Origin: Phycisphaerae bacterium
GTDB lineage: Bacteria > Planctomycetota > Phycisphaerae > UBA1845
Assembly (NCBI GenBank): GCA_029260055.1
Contig: JAJDDX010000008.1
Span: 1 to 55,704, forward strand
Direction of reading: 5' to 3'
DNA length: 55,704 nt
Made by a program: the position numbers and the translations under genes. This document shows positions 17,901 through 25,220 of this stretch, piece after piece; position 1 is the stretch's first letter; every line of letters starts with the position of its first letter. The notes below the pieces were generated by a model, which made no database searches, had not been told where the DNA came from, and saw nothing but the letters and a program-made list of their open reading frames with translations.

Positions 17901-20133
17901 CGACAGGCGGAAAGGCATGAAGTCTCCGCGCTTCGCTCCACGAATTGCCGGCCTGGTTGAAGTAGATGCGGACCCCGTCCCGACCGAGATAGAGGATGTC
18001 GTTGGTGCCAGATCCGTCGATGTCCCCCAGCCGCAGACGCGCTTGACTGAACAGATCGGGATTGTCGAACCACGGTGCATTGTCCATGGCCACCTTTGCC
18101 CCGAAGCGGCCAGATCCGAGGTTGGGCCAGTAGCACACCTCACCGTTCTTGATGCGCACCAAGTCGGTGAGCCCATCGCCGCACATGTCCGCGAGGTAGA
18201 TGGACTGCGTCCCGTCCGCGAAAACGAGGCGGGGGCCTTTCTCCTCGTCCCAGGGCTTGCGCACCTGCTGAGCCGAATCGAAACCTTCCTCTGCGAGCGA
18301 CTGATACCAGGTGAGAACCTCATGCTCTGTGATTAGCACATCGGCATGGCCATCGCCGGTCAAGTCGATAAAGCGAGTGTTCGGATCGTCCCAGCGTACG
18401 TTGGGAAGCTTCCGGAACGCTCTGAAAGACTCCCACTCGAAGTCGACGGTTCGCTCGTAGAACCCCGGGGTCGCGCTCGTAAAAGCGACGACATCCAGCT
18501 GCCCATCACCGGAAAGGTCGAGCATCTGCTCGCCACCGACTGTCTGAGCAACAAGGGAAGGTTGCGTGCGCAGCGTTTGCACGGCGCCGAACTTCCCATT
18601 GCCGAGGTTCGGCTTGTAATGCCAGGCGCCGCCTGGTTTCGTCAGAATTCCGAAGAGACCTTCGCCGTCGAGATCCACCCACTGATAGACGCTACCGTCG
18701 ACGCCCATGGGGAGATTCTCTTGGCTTTCCTCGTCGAGCCAGTGAACCTCATCTTGAATCTGGGCCTTGGTGTATTCGAATTCGAGTGGAGGGAGTGATT
18801 TCTGGAGATATGTGACGTATCGCAGGCCGTCTCTGATTTCGACCGGTCTAGCTTCGTCACGAACATAGCCTGACCGGACGACGCGGCGGATGAACGATGC
18901 GTAGCGCGTACTGCCTTGATGGCCGAGCTCGGCTTCGAGCGACGGCGGCGCGTCGTTTTCGTAATCGACAAGGTCCTCGTACTCAAACTCTGTGGCCCAC
19001 AGGAGGCACGGCTCCGGGCCGAGCTCCGCGAAGCAGTGGAACATCAGGACACGGCGGCACCGCCGGTACGATCGAACCTCGAAGCCCGGACGGTACACAG
19101 AAAACGGGTCCGGGCGGATGCGCCAGTTGCCGTTCGAATCGATGCACGCTTGAGCGAAACGATGTTGTTCCGCTTCGGGCCGCGACGGTTCGAGCGGAAC
19201 CTGCGCGTAGTGGTCCTCGTCATAGTCGAACACCACCTCGAACAGCCATTCCGCTTTGGAGAGGTCCGGCTCGATGAGCCGAGAGATGCGGTTGCCGTAC
19301 CTGATTCGCTTGAGATAACGGTTCGCGGTCCGGACTCGGTTGCGCTCGCTTGCGCGCATCGGCGGGACGTGAACGTCGTTTTCCGCCGCGTACTCGTAGA
19401 CGATGGCGTTGCCCTTGTCGTCGAAGCTCTCGCAGATCAGCCACTCGAAGACGCGACGCGGGTGCGGCGATGGGGCTTCGCCAGGATCGTAGATGCGCGA
19501 ATCGTTGCTACGTCCATAAACTGTTGTTACGTTCTCACGCGTGATTGACCGCCAGTGAACATCTCCAGTGGCGTCCTCTGTCCAACGCTCGACGCGCGCG
19601 AATAGGCCTTCGACCCGCGGGCGATATCGATGAATGGTGAAGCCAGGCTGGCTGGTCGTGTCTTCGTGCCGTGTCTCATTCGGTGACAGCGCGGGAACGA
19701 GGTCTTCGGCGCCCGATAGGATAAAGACGTCCGACTCTTCCGCGTCGCGATACTGAGGCAGGCCCTTGTCTGTCTTGCGGCTGATCCTGGGCAACGAAAG
19801 GGACCAGCCAAACCCGAAGGGCCCGTTGCCGTTTCCAGAGTCGTAGGACAGCGAGAGCTGCGGGCCGAAACCCGCCCGCCCCGGGCTGATAGCGAGGGGC
19901 ACCGTCATCGATCCGCTGCCCGTCACTGGGTTCGCAGCAAACTTCTCTCCGACACCACGAATGGCGCCTCCGCCTTTGGGTGTGGAAATGCCCGGCAACG
20001 GGGCCGGAGCACCTTGTGATACGGGCGCCTCACTGCTACGAGCAACCGGTCCGGACGGCCGTAGTGGGCCTGGAAGATCGGAGCCGCCTGCTGGCTGTTG
20101 CTGCCTTGAGCGGTCGTCGCTTGGCAAATGCAC
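11995..20133 (-). CDS. Tc toxin TcB-TcC fusion: SpvB, FG-GAP propeller, RHS cocoon, variable C-terminal toxin
   Basis: About 2712 aa. The chosen GTG 20133 has AGGA five bases upstream; TTG 20127 is also possible, and an in-frame TTG at 20271 lacks a ribosome site and adds unconserved sequence. Residues about 48-148 are the SpvB domain (GFGPQLSLSYDSGNGNGPFG). Residues 478-730 hold FG-GAP/VCBS repeats (DLTGDGHADVL, DIDGSGTNDIL) as in the TcB propeller that docks on TcA. Residues about 1735-2420 carry RHS/YD repeats and the RHS core (GARYYAPWLGRWLIPDP, then DNPIGRVDPDG), where TcC proteins cut themselves to free the payload. The remaining 290 or so residues have a hydrophobic stretch, five 15-residue repeats and a final unrecognised domain ending GKHWIRVTVEY. 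TcB and TcC are often separate genes; here they are fused. Confidence 0.9.
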   Translation of the reverse strand: MHLPSDDRSRQQQPAGGSDLPGPLRPSGPVARSSEAPVSQGAPAPLPGISTPKGGGAIRGVGEKFAANPVTGSGSMTVPLAISPGRAGFGPQLSLSYDSGNGNGPFGFGWSLSLPRISRKTDKGLPQYRDAEESDVFILSGAEDLVPALSPNETRHEDTTSQPGFTIHRYRPRVEGLFARVERWTEDATGDVHWRSITRENVTTVYGRSNDSRIYDPGEAPSPHPRRVFEWLICESFDDKGNAIVYEYAAENDVHVPPMRASERNRVRTANRYLKRIRYGNRISRLIEPDLSKAEWLFEVVFDYDEDHYAQVPLEPSRPEAEQHRFAQACIDSNGNWRIRPDPFSVYRPGFEVRSYRRCRRVLMFHCFAELGPEPCLLWATEFEYEDLVDYENDAPPSLEAELGHQGSTRYASFIRRVVRSGYVRDEARPVEIRDGLRYVTYLQKSLPPLEFEYTKAQIQDEVHWLDEESQENLPMGVDGSVYQWVDLDGEGLFGILTKPGGAWHYKPNLGNGKFGAVQTLRTQPSLVAQTVGGEQMLDLSGDGQLDVVAFTSATPGFYERTVDFEWESFRAFRKLPNVRWDDPNTRFIDLTGDGHADVLITEHEVLTWYQSLAEEGFDSAQQVRKPWDEEKGPRLVFADGTQSIYLADMCGDGLTDLVRIKNGEVCYWPNLGSGRFGAKVAMDNAPWFDNPDLFSQARLRLGDIDGSGTNDILYLGRDGVRIYFNQAGNSWSEARRLHAFPPVDDLSSVTTTDLLGHGTACLVWSSSLPADAMSPLRYIDLMGGQKPHLLTKSVNNLGAETHVTYAPSTKSYLADKRSGKPWITRIPFPVHVVERVETYDRISKSRFVTRYAYHHGYFDGQEREFRGFGLVEQFDTEEFAALSASNVFPAGANIEASSHVPPVLTKTWFHTGVYLGRDHISDYFAGLLGAHDTGEYFREPGLSDAQARDLLLDDTILPPGLTADEEREACRALRGSLLRQEVYALDDSDKEALPYAVTERNYDVKRLQARGDNRHSVFLTHAREEVVYNYERTLVPVLGGQLVDEATAAANPNVEWLLDPRVAHSMTLEVDDFGNVLKAASIGYGRRFSDPLLSEAVQDDQAKTHLTYTENRVTNLIDDATAYRTPLACDARTYELAGYASAGAAGRFRAEDLVIPAPADSTTYDGIFDDELKYEERPTGGKQRRLIEHVRTVFRRDDLMNALPLGQLESMALPFETCKLALTPGLVRDVFNEGGALNRVSDAMLDGTGATPGGRYVHTRDEADVLDLNWWIPSGRVFFSPGSGDTAAQELNHARAHFFLPHRARDPFHTAAASTESFVAYDNYDLMVRETRDALDNRVTVGERHQNPTQPLVKSGQDYRVLQPALVMDPNRNRTAIAFDALGMVAGTAVMGKPEDNPALGDRLTAAFRTELTLSELNAFLAAPKGPFAVQLLADATKRAISDLTAYLREPDPAKKPPAFAATLARETHVSEPVPPGSLRVQTSFSYSDGFGREVQKKVQAEPGPVPIRGASGSIVVDANNQPQMTPNSVTPRWVGSGWTVFNNKGKPVRQYEPYFTDTHHFEFDVRIGKSPVLFYDPVARVVATLHPNHTWEKVVFGPWREASWDVSDTVLVSAPETDADVGGFFARLPKPEYTPTWHALRTDPAHAVALAARYPDADLRANEQAAASQSEICARTPTEAHADSLGRTIVTVAHNRFQHNNAAPPTEEFYATHVAFDIEGNEREVIDAKGRLVVRYDYDMLGNRIHQGSMEAGKRWTLSDVAGKPLYAWDSRGHRFRSAYDELQRPTESSLLDGAGPEALVGRSVYGESRANPETGNLRGKIVELFDQAGLVATDQYDFKGNLLSSARQLVDTVHVNGQPEPAYKNRVNWGGVFTLAAEKYVSQTRFDAFNRPTQLVAPHSDQPGAKVNVIQPAYNDASLLERLDVWLDHGNVPAALADPAVAAPSPVGVDNIDYDAKAQRLRVDYKAAAANRRFATHYRYDPDTFRLTHLYTRRGSAFDTDCQNSNPPPETVVAPDDPENVPAGVACGLQNIRYTYDVAGNITHIRDTAQQTVFFANARVEPSARYIYDAVFRLIEATGREHLGQVGGAPIPHSYNDAPRVGRAGIPHPNDGQALGRYIERYFYDQVGNIEVMRHRGTNPTHPHHPEWTRTCTYNEPSQLEPGRVSNRLTGTKVGNGDSLTATYSNAGDGYDAHGNMLKMPQLQIMQWNERDQLQMTQRQAVNQADADGVQRQGERTWYVYDAGGQRVRKVTELPNGQVKDERIYLGGFEVYRKPADNLVRETLHIMDDKQRIAMVETRTQGNEFGIPRVLIRYQLGNHLGSACLELDEQARVLSYEEYTPYGSTAYQAVLSQVQTPKRYRYTAKERDEETGLYFFGARYYAPWLGRWLIPDPKLQYENAYVALGDNPIGRVDPDGMWDFDWAADAAMYAHAESEDEMEAVQETIEIRDRAAGLGALIGFLGLGAVLIAPEVIPWAVANPDKVAIGGSLAIGAVDPHPPGASPLDVPGPIDDAARAGRQLVSEFADDAIRAGEQLASRYSDDALRAGEELVSSYGDDAVRAGEELVSSYGDDAARVGEELVSEFADDAFRTMPEVIGRTDQFGMNIVEWVGGGSARFTESEGGVVVDYLRRGGAPSGTGGEMLAESLRATGVTRPTELFAPNVLQKAATSNAVMESALRSTAQSLGGSVTGVTQGVDAGKHWIRVTVEY
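12370..12594 (-). repeat. Five tandem 45-bp repeats coding 15-residue units in the toxin C-terminus
   Basis: The DD-A pairs recur exactly every 45 bases from 12594 down to 12369. The units read DDAxRAGEELVSSYG, with variants SEFA and SRYS at the end, and a sixth degenerate unit follows. The pattern is amphipathic and should form a continuous helix. It lies between the hydrophobic stretch and the last, presumably catalytic, domain of the TcB-TcC protein. Confidence 0.9.
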
Positions 20134-20380
20134 CCCTTTCCTACACTTGGTCGAGATGCAAGGGGACGCGGACGTCCCCGGCGGTACGATGCTAGGTGGA
20201 ACTGCAGGCGTCGTCAAGCAGGCTATGGAAATCGCACGTGACCTGCCCCGTTTATCGCCTGACGGCCACAATGCCGGTGAAACTCACCGTGCCGCCGGCC
20301 CGCGTGTACGAGTATTACAACCCAGACGTGCACGGTGTTGGCCAACCGGCCGCGTTCCTTGTCACTCGACGGACATGAAA

Positions 20381-20402
20381 AGTACCCGATGAGTACCCGA
20401 TG
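20381..20402. repeat. Perfect 11-bp tandem duplication
   Basis: AGTACCCGATG occurs twice in direct contact. It lies 250 bases upstream of the toxin gene start on the other strand. It could be an operator, a recombinase arm site or a chance duplication. Confidence 0.8.
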
Positions 20403-20529
20403 AAAGCGGTCTTTGACGGTGCCCAACAGTCTCGACGGGGCAGGAGTGGTCATTCACAACCCGCTTTATTTCCTTCAAATCCGCGCTTCCAGCATAGAAA
20501 CAACGATTTTCGGCCAGGGGGAAGCGGTA

Positions 20530-20549
20530 TTCGATTCCCCCCTCCTCCA
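20530..20549 (+). other. Degenerate tmRNA (ssrA) 3'-end-like sequence, possible old attachment site
   Basis: TTCGATTCCCCCCTCCTCCA resembles the conserved tmRNA end (T-loop TTCGATT, C-rich T-stem, CxTCCA acceptor). The matching 5' half of the T-stem is not in place and no tmRNA body is visible upstream, so it is not a working gene. The ssrA 3' end is a common target for integrases, so this may mark a past integration beside the toxin locus. Confidence 0.4.
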
Positions 20550-20684
20550 TTGGAAACAGAGGAAAACCCGGGAGCCGCAACGCCCGTAAGCCTGCATCTT
20601 GGAGGCACTTACCGGCATTGACGAACGGCACACCCTTGGCACTGCTCTGTGGCTGAGGCGCGCCACGGGGCGCGCGAGTCGCCA

Positions 20685-20714
20685 CGAACAACCCCGAACA
20701 ACCCCGAACACCCC
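20685..20714. repeat. Short 10-bp tandem repeat
   Basis: CGAACAACCC recurs with a period of 10 bases, the third copy being slightly changed. It lies about 80 bases before the lipoprotein start. Its function is unknown. Confidence 0.7.
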
Positions 20715-20790
20715 TCTTGCCCCCCGCTCCGTCCACGCTGGAGAATGTGGCTCCTGCCAGCGCTTGGGAGAGTGATGACAGGAGCAAGTC

Positions 20791-21228
20791 ATGAGGAAGA
20801 TCGCGATCGCGTCACTGCTGCTTGTGGCAGCATCAGGGTGTGCACCAAAGACGTTCATGGCGAAATCGCCGGGCTGGAAGGTCATCGAGCTGCGCGACGG
20901 CCTGAAGGGCGACTACGACGCGGCATCGATGAAAACCGTCGACACGGTTGCCCGAACCTGGGACCCGGAGATTCTCGACAAGGACAGCGGCTACCTCCGG
21001 ACCGCATGGGTGTACGGCGTCTCGGGTGGCGACCTGACGCGATACCGAGCACGCTTGACCGTCAAATACCCGAAGGTCGTGGCCCCAGAGAAGTTCGAAC
21101 TCAAGACCGACGCGCAGTGGCTCGACGACGAGCCGTTCGGCTGGCTATCAGGGTTCGACTCAGGATTTCAGCGCTACGTCTTCGCCGCCCTGTCTGGCCG
21201 GCTCGGACGGACAGTGCCCGTCCACTGA
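20791..21228 (+). CDS. Hypothetical lipoprotein
   Basis: 145 aa. ATG 20791 is preceded by GGAG at 20781. Residues 1-17 form a lipoprotein signal peptide with lipobox LVAASGC, so Cys17 should be lipidated. The mature part has no recognised domain; it contains the stretch VARTWDPEILDKDSGYLRTA and is of mixed charge. It probably sits in the periplasm on a membrane. It is followed by two small unknown genes on the same strand. Confidence 0.75.
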   Translation: MRKIAIASLLLVAASGCAPKTFMAKSPGWKVIELRDGLKGDYDAASMKTVDTVARTWDPEILDKDSGYLRTAWVYGVSGGDLTRYRARLTVKYPKVVAPEKFELKTDAQWLDDEPFGWLSGFDSGFQRYVFAALSGRLGRTVPVH

Positions 21229-21230
21229 TC

Positions 21231-21243
21231 GGAGCAAGTCATG
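21231..21243 (+). repeat. Repeated start-site sequence leading into a stunted frame
   Basis: GGAGCAAGTCATG at 21231-21243 is identical to the ribosome site and start of the lipoprotein at 20781-20793. Here the ATG opens a frame of only nine codons ending in TGA at 21268-21270, just after a run of four T. It may be a decayed duplicate gene start or a short leader peptide. Confidence 0.6.
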
Positions 21244-21299
21244 GACGTCGACGCATCGGTTGGGTTTTGAGCCCGGATGGCCGCCTCTCGTCGCCAACC

Positions 21300-21623
21300 A
21301 TGACGATCCCCCAAATCACCGACGACCGCGCGATGATTGTTGCCTCGCTGCAAACTTCAATCTACATGAAGGCCGTAAACAAACAGATCGTGCCCGCCAC
21401 CAGTACGACGACGTGGTATTACTGGGTGAAAGGCATGCCCGCGGAGAATCGGGTCGACGGGACAATCTTCAGGCCGTCCGGCAACGTCTTCCTGCGGCAA
21501 GGCTCTCACACTTCCACCGCCGCAAGCGGAGCCGCGAATACGATACCGAGATCCGTGTACGTCGAGGCGGAGCCCGGCGAACTAGCGTGGCTGGTCCTGT
21601 TCTACTGCCCGGCCGAACCTTGA
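21300..21623 (+). CDS. Small hypothetical protein (107 aa)
   Basis: ATG 21300 begins the part of this frame with normal composition (MTIPQITDDRAMIVASLQTS); the longer upstream frame overlaps the lipoprotein and is Arg-rich nonsense. No strong ribosome site is visible. No domain, signal peptide or membrane segment is recognised. Its short, beta-rich and Ser/Thr-rich sequence resembles minor phage structural proteins, but that is a guess. The stop overlaps the next start by one base (TGATG), which supports both being genes. Confidence 0.5.
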   Translation: MTIPQITDDRAMIVASLQTSIYMKAVNKQIVPATSTTTWYYWVKGMPAENRVDGTIFRPSGNVFLRQGSHTSTAASGAANTIPRSVYVEAEPGELAWLVLFYCPAEP

Positions 21624-21874
21624 TGACGGCACCGACACTCGCCGAACACCGTCCCGACCCCGGCAAGCACTCTGTCCATCCACCCAACGGGAAGGCGTCG
21701 CCGTACCGCGTAGTCTACGATGTGCGAAACGGCCTCCCCGGATCGCTCGATAGCGTATTCCGCCAAGTCCGGCACAGCAACGTGACACTCCTCATCGATC
21801 AACGTCTCCCAGAATGGCCTGCCGGCAAGGCCATCGCACACCCGAATCCCCATCCAAGCCGTGGATCCGTTTGA
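21623..21874 (+). CDS. Small hypothetical protein (83 aa)
   Basis: ATG 21623 shares its A with the stop of the preceding gene, so translation is probably coupled. The sequence (SPYRVVYDVRNGLPGSLDSV) fits no family I know. It ends 68 bases before the sigma factor start. Confidence 0.45.
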   Translation: MTAPTLAEHRPDPGKHSVHPPNGKASPYRVVYDVRNGLPGSLDSVFRQVRHSNVTLLIDQRLPEWPAGKAIAHPNPHPSRGSV

Positions 21875-21942
21875 GGGAGAAAGGTCACTTGCACGTGATC
21901 GCGCCTCGCCCTCATCCACGGGTTTGGTGTAGAATACGGCGC

Positions 21943-22566
21943 ATGACCGAGCGCGAGCGAGTACGTCTGAGCAGACTGGTCGCGGAGGGCGATGCCGACG
22001 CCCTTCAGCGGCTGATCGTCTCTTATCATCCGCAACTGCGACGTGCCGTGGAGTACGAGCACGGCGCCGTTATGCGTCGCTACATCGATCCGGACGACGT
22101 GCTTCAGCTTGCATACGCCAGCGCCTTCAAGACGTTTTCGAGTTGCCGCTTTGATAGCCCGACGAGCTTCTATCGCTGGTTGGAATTGATCGCATTGCAT
22201 CAGTTGAAGGACGTCCAACGGGCCATGCGCAGCCAGAAGCGCGACATCGGTCGCGAAGTGGCAGGTGCCGTTGGCCCTACCTCGAGTTACCCCGACCTGG
22301 CCCACCGCTTGGCGGCGGCCGACGCCACACCGAGCCGACTGGCCGTTCGTGCGGAGGGCATAGCGGAGCTGCTCTCGAGCCTCGCTAGGTTGACGGATGA
22401 TCAGCGCGCCGTTGTCCGACTCCGTTTTCTCGAGGGCCGGTCCGTCGCCGAGACCGCCGCGCGCATGGGCAAGACCGAGGCAGCGATACACGCACTCTGC
22501 CACCGCGGCCTAAAAGCACTACGCGACTTGATGGTGTCCGTCTCGCGATTCCACGCGGCTTCGTAG
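21943..22566 (+). CDS. ECF-type RNA polymerase sigma factor
   Basis: 207 aa from ATG 21943. Residues about 40-100 match sigma region 2 (YIDPDDVLQLAYASAFKTF) and about 145-195 match region 4 with a helix-turn-helix (LTDDQRAVVRLRFLEG and ETAARMGKTEAAIHALCHRG). It should direct RNA polymerase to its own set of promoters. The sequence style, with an RYIDPDDV region 2, fits the ECF groups common in Planctomycetota. No anti-sigma factor adjoins; instead a Ser/Thr kinase lies convergently 71 bases downstream, and in this phylum such sigma factors are often linked to kinases, which is a possible control route. Confidence 0.85.
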   Translation: MTERERVRLSRLVAEGDADALQRLIVSYHPQLRRAVEYEHGAVMRRYIDPDDVLQLAYASAFKTFSSCRFDSPTSFYRWLELIALHQLKDVQRAMRSQKRDIGREVAGAVGPTSSYPDLAHRLAAADATPSRLAVRAEGIAELLSSLARLTDDQRAVVRLRFLEGRSVAETAARMGKTEAAIHALCHRGLKALRDLMVSVSRFHAAS

Positions 22567-22637
22567 TCGTGTCCCACGGGGGTCCCGGGGCGATGTCGTT
22601 CTGGCCGGTCGCCCGTCCTGTCGTGGTGTCTGCTGAC

Positions 22638-24884
22638 TCAGTCGGTTTGCACGTACTCACCGCGTTGGATGATCCTTCGCCAGCGTGCCCGCCACGCACC
22701 GTCGTCGAGGAGGTGCCGCTCACTTCGACTCGTATGGGCTGAAAGGAAACCCAGATCGCCGTCTACCAGGACGCCCGCTCGGCCGGCGTTTTCTGCAGCG
22801 AGCGACCCGATGGCGACTTCGAACCCGGTGGGATGCGCATCAGCCGCGAGATGCAGCGTGTTTGCCACGCGCGTGATCAGGGCCGTGTGCGAAGGGTCGT
22901 ACATCGCTCCTCCGGCGGTTCTCTTGAATTCGGACGGCAAATCAAGGAACGCGTACGCGGTGGGCACGGCGATCCCGAGATGGGCGAGGTCCGGGTGTGC
23001 CGGATGTGGCGGGCCGAGCCCATCCATGTTGGCGGGGTCGAGGATGAAGACGACGCTGACGTGCTCGTGCTCGGTTCGCGGCGGCGCCGCCGTTTCGAAC
23101 GAGTCGCGATACCCGTCCAGCTTGTTGTTCACGCCCCACGCCAGGATCGCGGGCTTCCCGCGCCCGAAGTAATCGCTGGCGATGAGAAGTCCATCAACGG
23201 ATCCCGTGTGGAAGAACGTCGAGCGAAGCTCCTTCGTTCGCGGATCAAGGACCGTTACCCGCGTCGGATACTCGCGCGGATCTCGGGCGGCGATCACGAC
23301 TTCGTCGCCCGGCCGGCCGTCAAGATCCGCGACCGCAATGACCCGAGGGGTCCACTCCGCGGGCGTGCCGTCAAAATCGGGCCAATTCGCATGACTGTCG
23401 GGAGTGACGGACAAGCGCCATGACTCTTTGCCCCTAAGGTCGAAGGCGAACACGCTGTCCCGCCCGATGGCGGGTGAGATGGGGACAAGGACCTGATCGG
23501 GGTCGCCGTCGCCATCAAGATCCACGAGTGACGGATCCCGGGTGCACGCAACGCCGGTTCCGAAGTCGTGGAAGATCTCCCACTCGGCGGACCTGCCGTA
23601 TCTTGCAAGGACGACGCCTGCCAGGTCGTGCGTAACACGGTCGACAGTCACGGCGCAGGCGTCACCGCGCATCGTCAACTGGAATCCGCGCCAGCCTGCG
23701 ACCGTCAAGAGGGTCACTGCCGCAACCACCGCCGCCACACGCCGGCTGAACCTTCGCCGGCGCTCGATCGACCGCACTTTCTCGCCCTTGTCGAGGGCAT
23801 CCAGGGCCTCGAGCGCCGAGTCGAACCGGTCCTCCGGTTGCTTCGCCATCAGTCTCACGGCCAGGCTGGCGAGCCCGGGGTCGACGTTGCCCTGCAACGA
23901 CCGTGGGTCAGGCGGTTCCGTATGCAAAATCTGGTGAATGACCGTGCTCGGGCGATCGCCCCGAAACGGTGCGCGACCTGTGAGCATCTCGTACAGCACG
24001 ACGCCGGCCGAATAGAGATCAGCGCGGTGATCGATCTGCTCATCGCCGCGCGCTTGCTCCGGGCTCATGTACTCGGGCGTGCCGAGGATCGAGGCCGGCA
24101 TGGTCATTCGAGTCTGGGCGGTGAGCATGCGGGAGAGTCCGAAGTCCGCAACCTTGAGCGCGGCTTCCGGTTGCTCCGCATCCTCTGCGACGTTCTCCAG
24201 AAGCAGGTTGGACGGTTTGATGTCGCGATGGATCAGGTGCGCTTCATGCGCTACGCTCAGGCCCGACAGCAACTGGCGGAAGAGCCTCCTGGCGGTGTAC
24301 GACGGGAGCGGCCCGCGCGCCAGGATCAACTGCCCGAGCGTAGGGCCGTTGACGTACTCCATCGACAGGAAAGGGCGGTCGCCCGTTTCGCCGATTGCGT
24401 AGACGCTCACGATGCTCGGATGCCGTAGGGCGCCCGCCGCCTTCGCTTCATGCGCGAAACGGCGCAGCGCTATCGTGTCACCGGCTAATTCGGGGCGCAG
24501 AAGCTTGAGGGCCACATTCCGATTCAGGCTTGCCTCATACGCCTTGAGGACAATCCCCATCCCGCCGCGGCCGAGGTAACCCGTGATCTTGTACGTGCCC
24601 AACTCGGCAAGATGCGCAGGATCCGAGGATTCACGCAGAACACCTTGAGCAATCAGCGCATCGACAGTGTCTCCCGGTGAACCAAGTTCTGACAAGAGAC
24701 CGAAATGCGCTCTCAAGTCGTTGTCGAGGTCGGGATGTCGGTCCAGAAGGTCCGCTTGGTCTACCGGTTCACCCCGCGCTTTTCGGTCTACGTAGTCGTT
24801 CAGGATTCGGCCGACACGAACGTCGCGCGTACTTGTGCGTTCGTGCGCGGCGGTTGCGCGTTGACCGTCACGGCCCTGAGTCAT
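22638..24884 (-). CDS. Transmembrane Ser/Thr protein kinase with FG-GAP-like ectodomain
   Basis: 748 aa; ATG 24884 follows a GGAGG site. Residues 98-365 are a Hanks-type kinase domain: Gly loop GRGGMG (105-110), Lys127, Glu146, catalytic HRDIKPSN (219-226), DFG (247-249) and the activation-loop end GTPEYMSPEQA. All catalytic residues are present. A single membrane segment follows a basic patch at about 383-398. The outer part (about 405-748) contains FG-GAP/VCBS-like calcium-loop repeats (DLDGDGDPDQVL, VADLDGRPGDEVV) and is probably a sensor. The N-terminal 95 residues are a helical region common before planctomycete kinase domains. Confidence 0.9.
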   Translation of the reverse strand: MTQGRDGQRATAAHERTSTRDVRVGRILNDYVDRKARGEPVDQADLLDRHPDLDNDLRAHFGLLSELGSPGDTVDALIAQGVLRESSDPAHLAELGTYKITGYLGRGGMGIVLKAYEASLNRNVALKLLRPELAGDTIALRRFAHEAKAAGALRHPSIVSVYAIGETGDRPFLSMEYVNGPTLGQLILARGPLPSYTARRLFRQLLSGLSVAHEAHLIHRDIKPSNLLLENVAEDAEQPEAALKVADFGLSRMLTAQTRMTMPASILGTPEYMSPEQARGDEQIDHRADLYSAGVVLYEMLTGRAPFRGDRPSTVIHQILHTEPPDPRSLQGNVDPGLASLAVRLMAKQPEDRFDSALEALDALDKGEKVRSIERRRRFSRRVAAVVAAVTLLTVAGWRGFQLTMRGDACAVTVDRVTHDLAGVVLARYGRSAEWEIFHDFGTGVACTRDPSLVDLDGDGDPDQVLVPISPAIGRDSVFAFDLRGKESWRLSVTPDSHANWPDFDGTPAEWTPRVIAVADLDGRPGDEVVIAARDPREYPTRVTVLDPRTKELRSTFFHTGSVDGLLIASDYFGRGKPAILAWGVNNKLDGYRDSFETAAPPRTEHEHVSVVFILDPANMDGLGPPHPAHPDLAHLGIAVPTAYAFLDLPSEFKRTAGGAMYDPSHTALITRVANTLHLAADAHPTGFEVAIGSLAAENAGRAGVLVDGDLGFLSAHTSRSERHLLDDGAWRARWRRIIQRGEYVQTD

Positions 24885-25220
24885 TTCCGTCCTCCGTCGT
24901 CAATGTCGCAGCCGTTTATCATAGCAGAATACGCGAACGATTGCGGTACCGATCGCCGCCCTAGCGCAAGAATCGCGGGCCACAAGCCACACCGCGACGT
25001 CGGTGCCTCGATCGTGGCACGGTGATTTCACGGCGTCAGCATAATCCCTACGCCGTAGGTTTCGCCCCTATGGTCTCAGTAGATCCCTCATTGATGCAGC
25101 AAGCGCTTTCGCCGACAATCAACGGTAACCGGTGAAGTAGCCCGTCGCGGCGGCGCGACAGCGCCATGAGGTCGATCGGCGGGATCACGAGCGCCTGACC
25201 GTCTTTGGGACATTGAAGCC
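24885..25220. other. Divergent intergenic region between kinase and receiver gene
   Basis: No gene is seen. It holds the candidate kinase promoter listed separately and the poorly defined ribosome site of the receiver gene. Confidence 0.6.
24918..24926 (-). promoter_or_regulatory. Candidate extended -10 promoter for the Ser/Thr kinase
   Basis: On the minus strand the sequence reads TGCTATGAT, an extended -10 (TGn then TATGAT), 33 bases before the kinase ATG. No clear -35 box is seen. Confidence 0.35.

Larger units (their letters stand above)
20134..20790. other. Non-coding region upstream of the Tc locus
   Basis: No convincing gene is seen between the divergent TcB-TcC and lipoprotein starts. 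Minus-strand frames here have no ribosome site and look like the spurious proteins often called next to integration sites. The stretch holds two short tandem repeats and a tmRNA-end-like 20-mer, listed separately. Promoters for both flanking genes should lie here, but I cannot point to one with confidence. Confidence 0.6.

Noticed and set aside
20134..20271. Longer N-terminus of the TcB-TcC protein from TTG 20271
   Set aside because: No ribosome site and no similarity to SpvB starts in this segment; GTG 20133 has AGGA at a suitable distance.
20200..20549. A functional tmRNA gene
   Set aside because: Only the last 20 bases resemble ssrA; the T-stem does not pair and no tag frame or 5' end is visible.
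20362..20787. Minus-strand frame of 141 codons upstream of the toxin gene
   Set aside because: It includes the reversed tmRNA-end-like sequence and repeat tracts; such frames are familiar spurious calls and no ribosome site is present.
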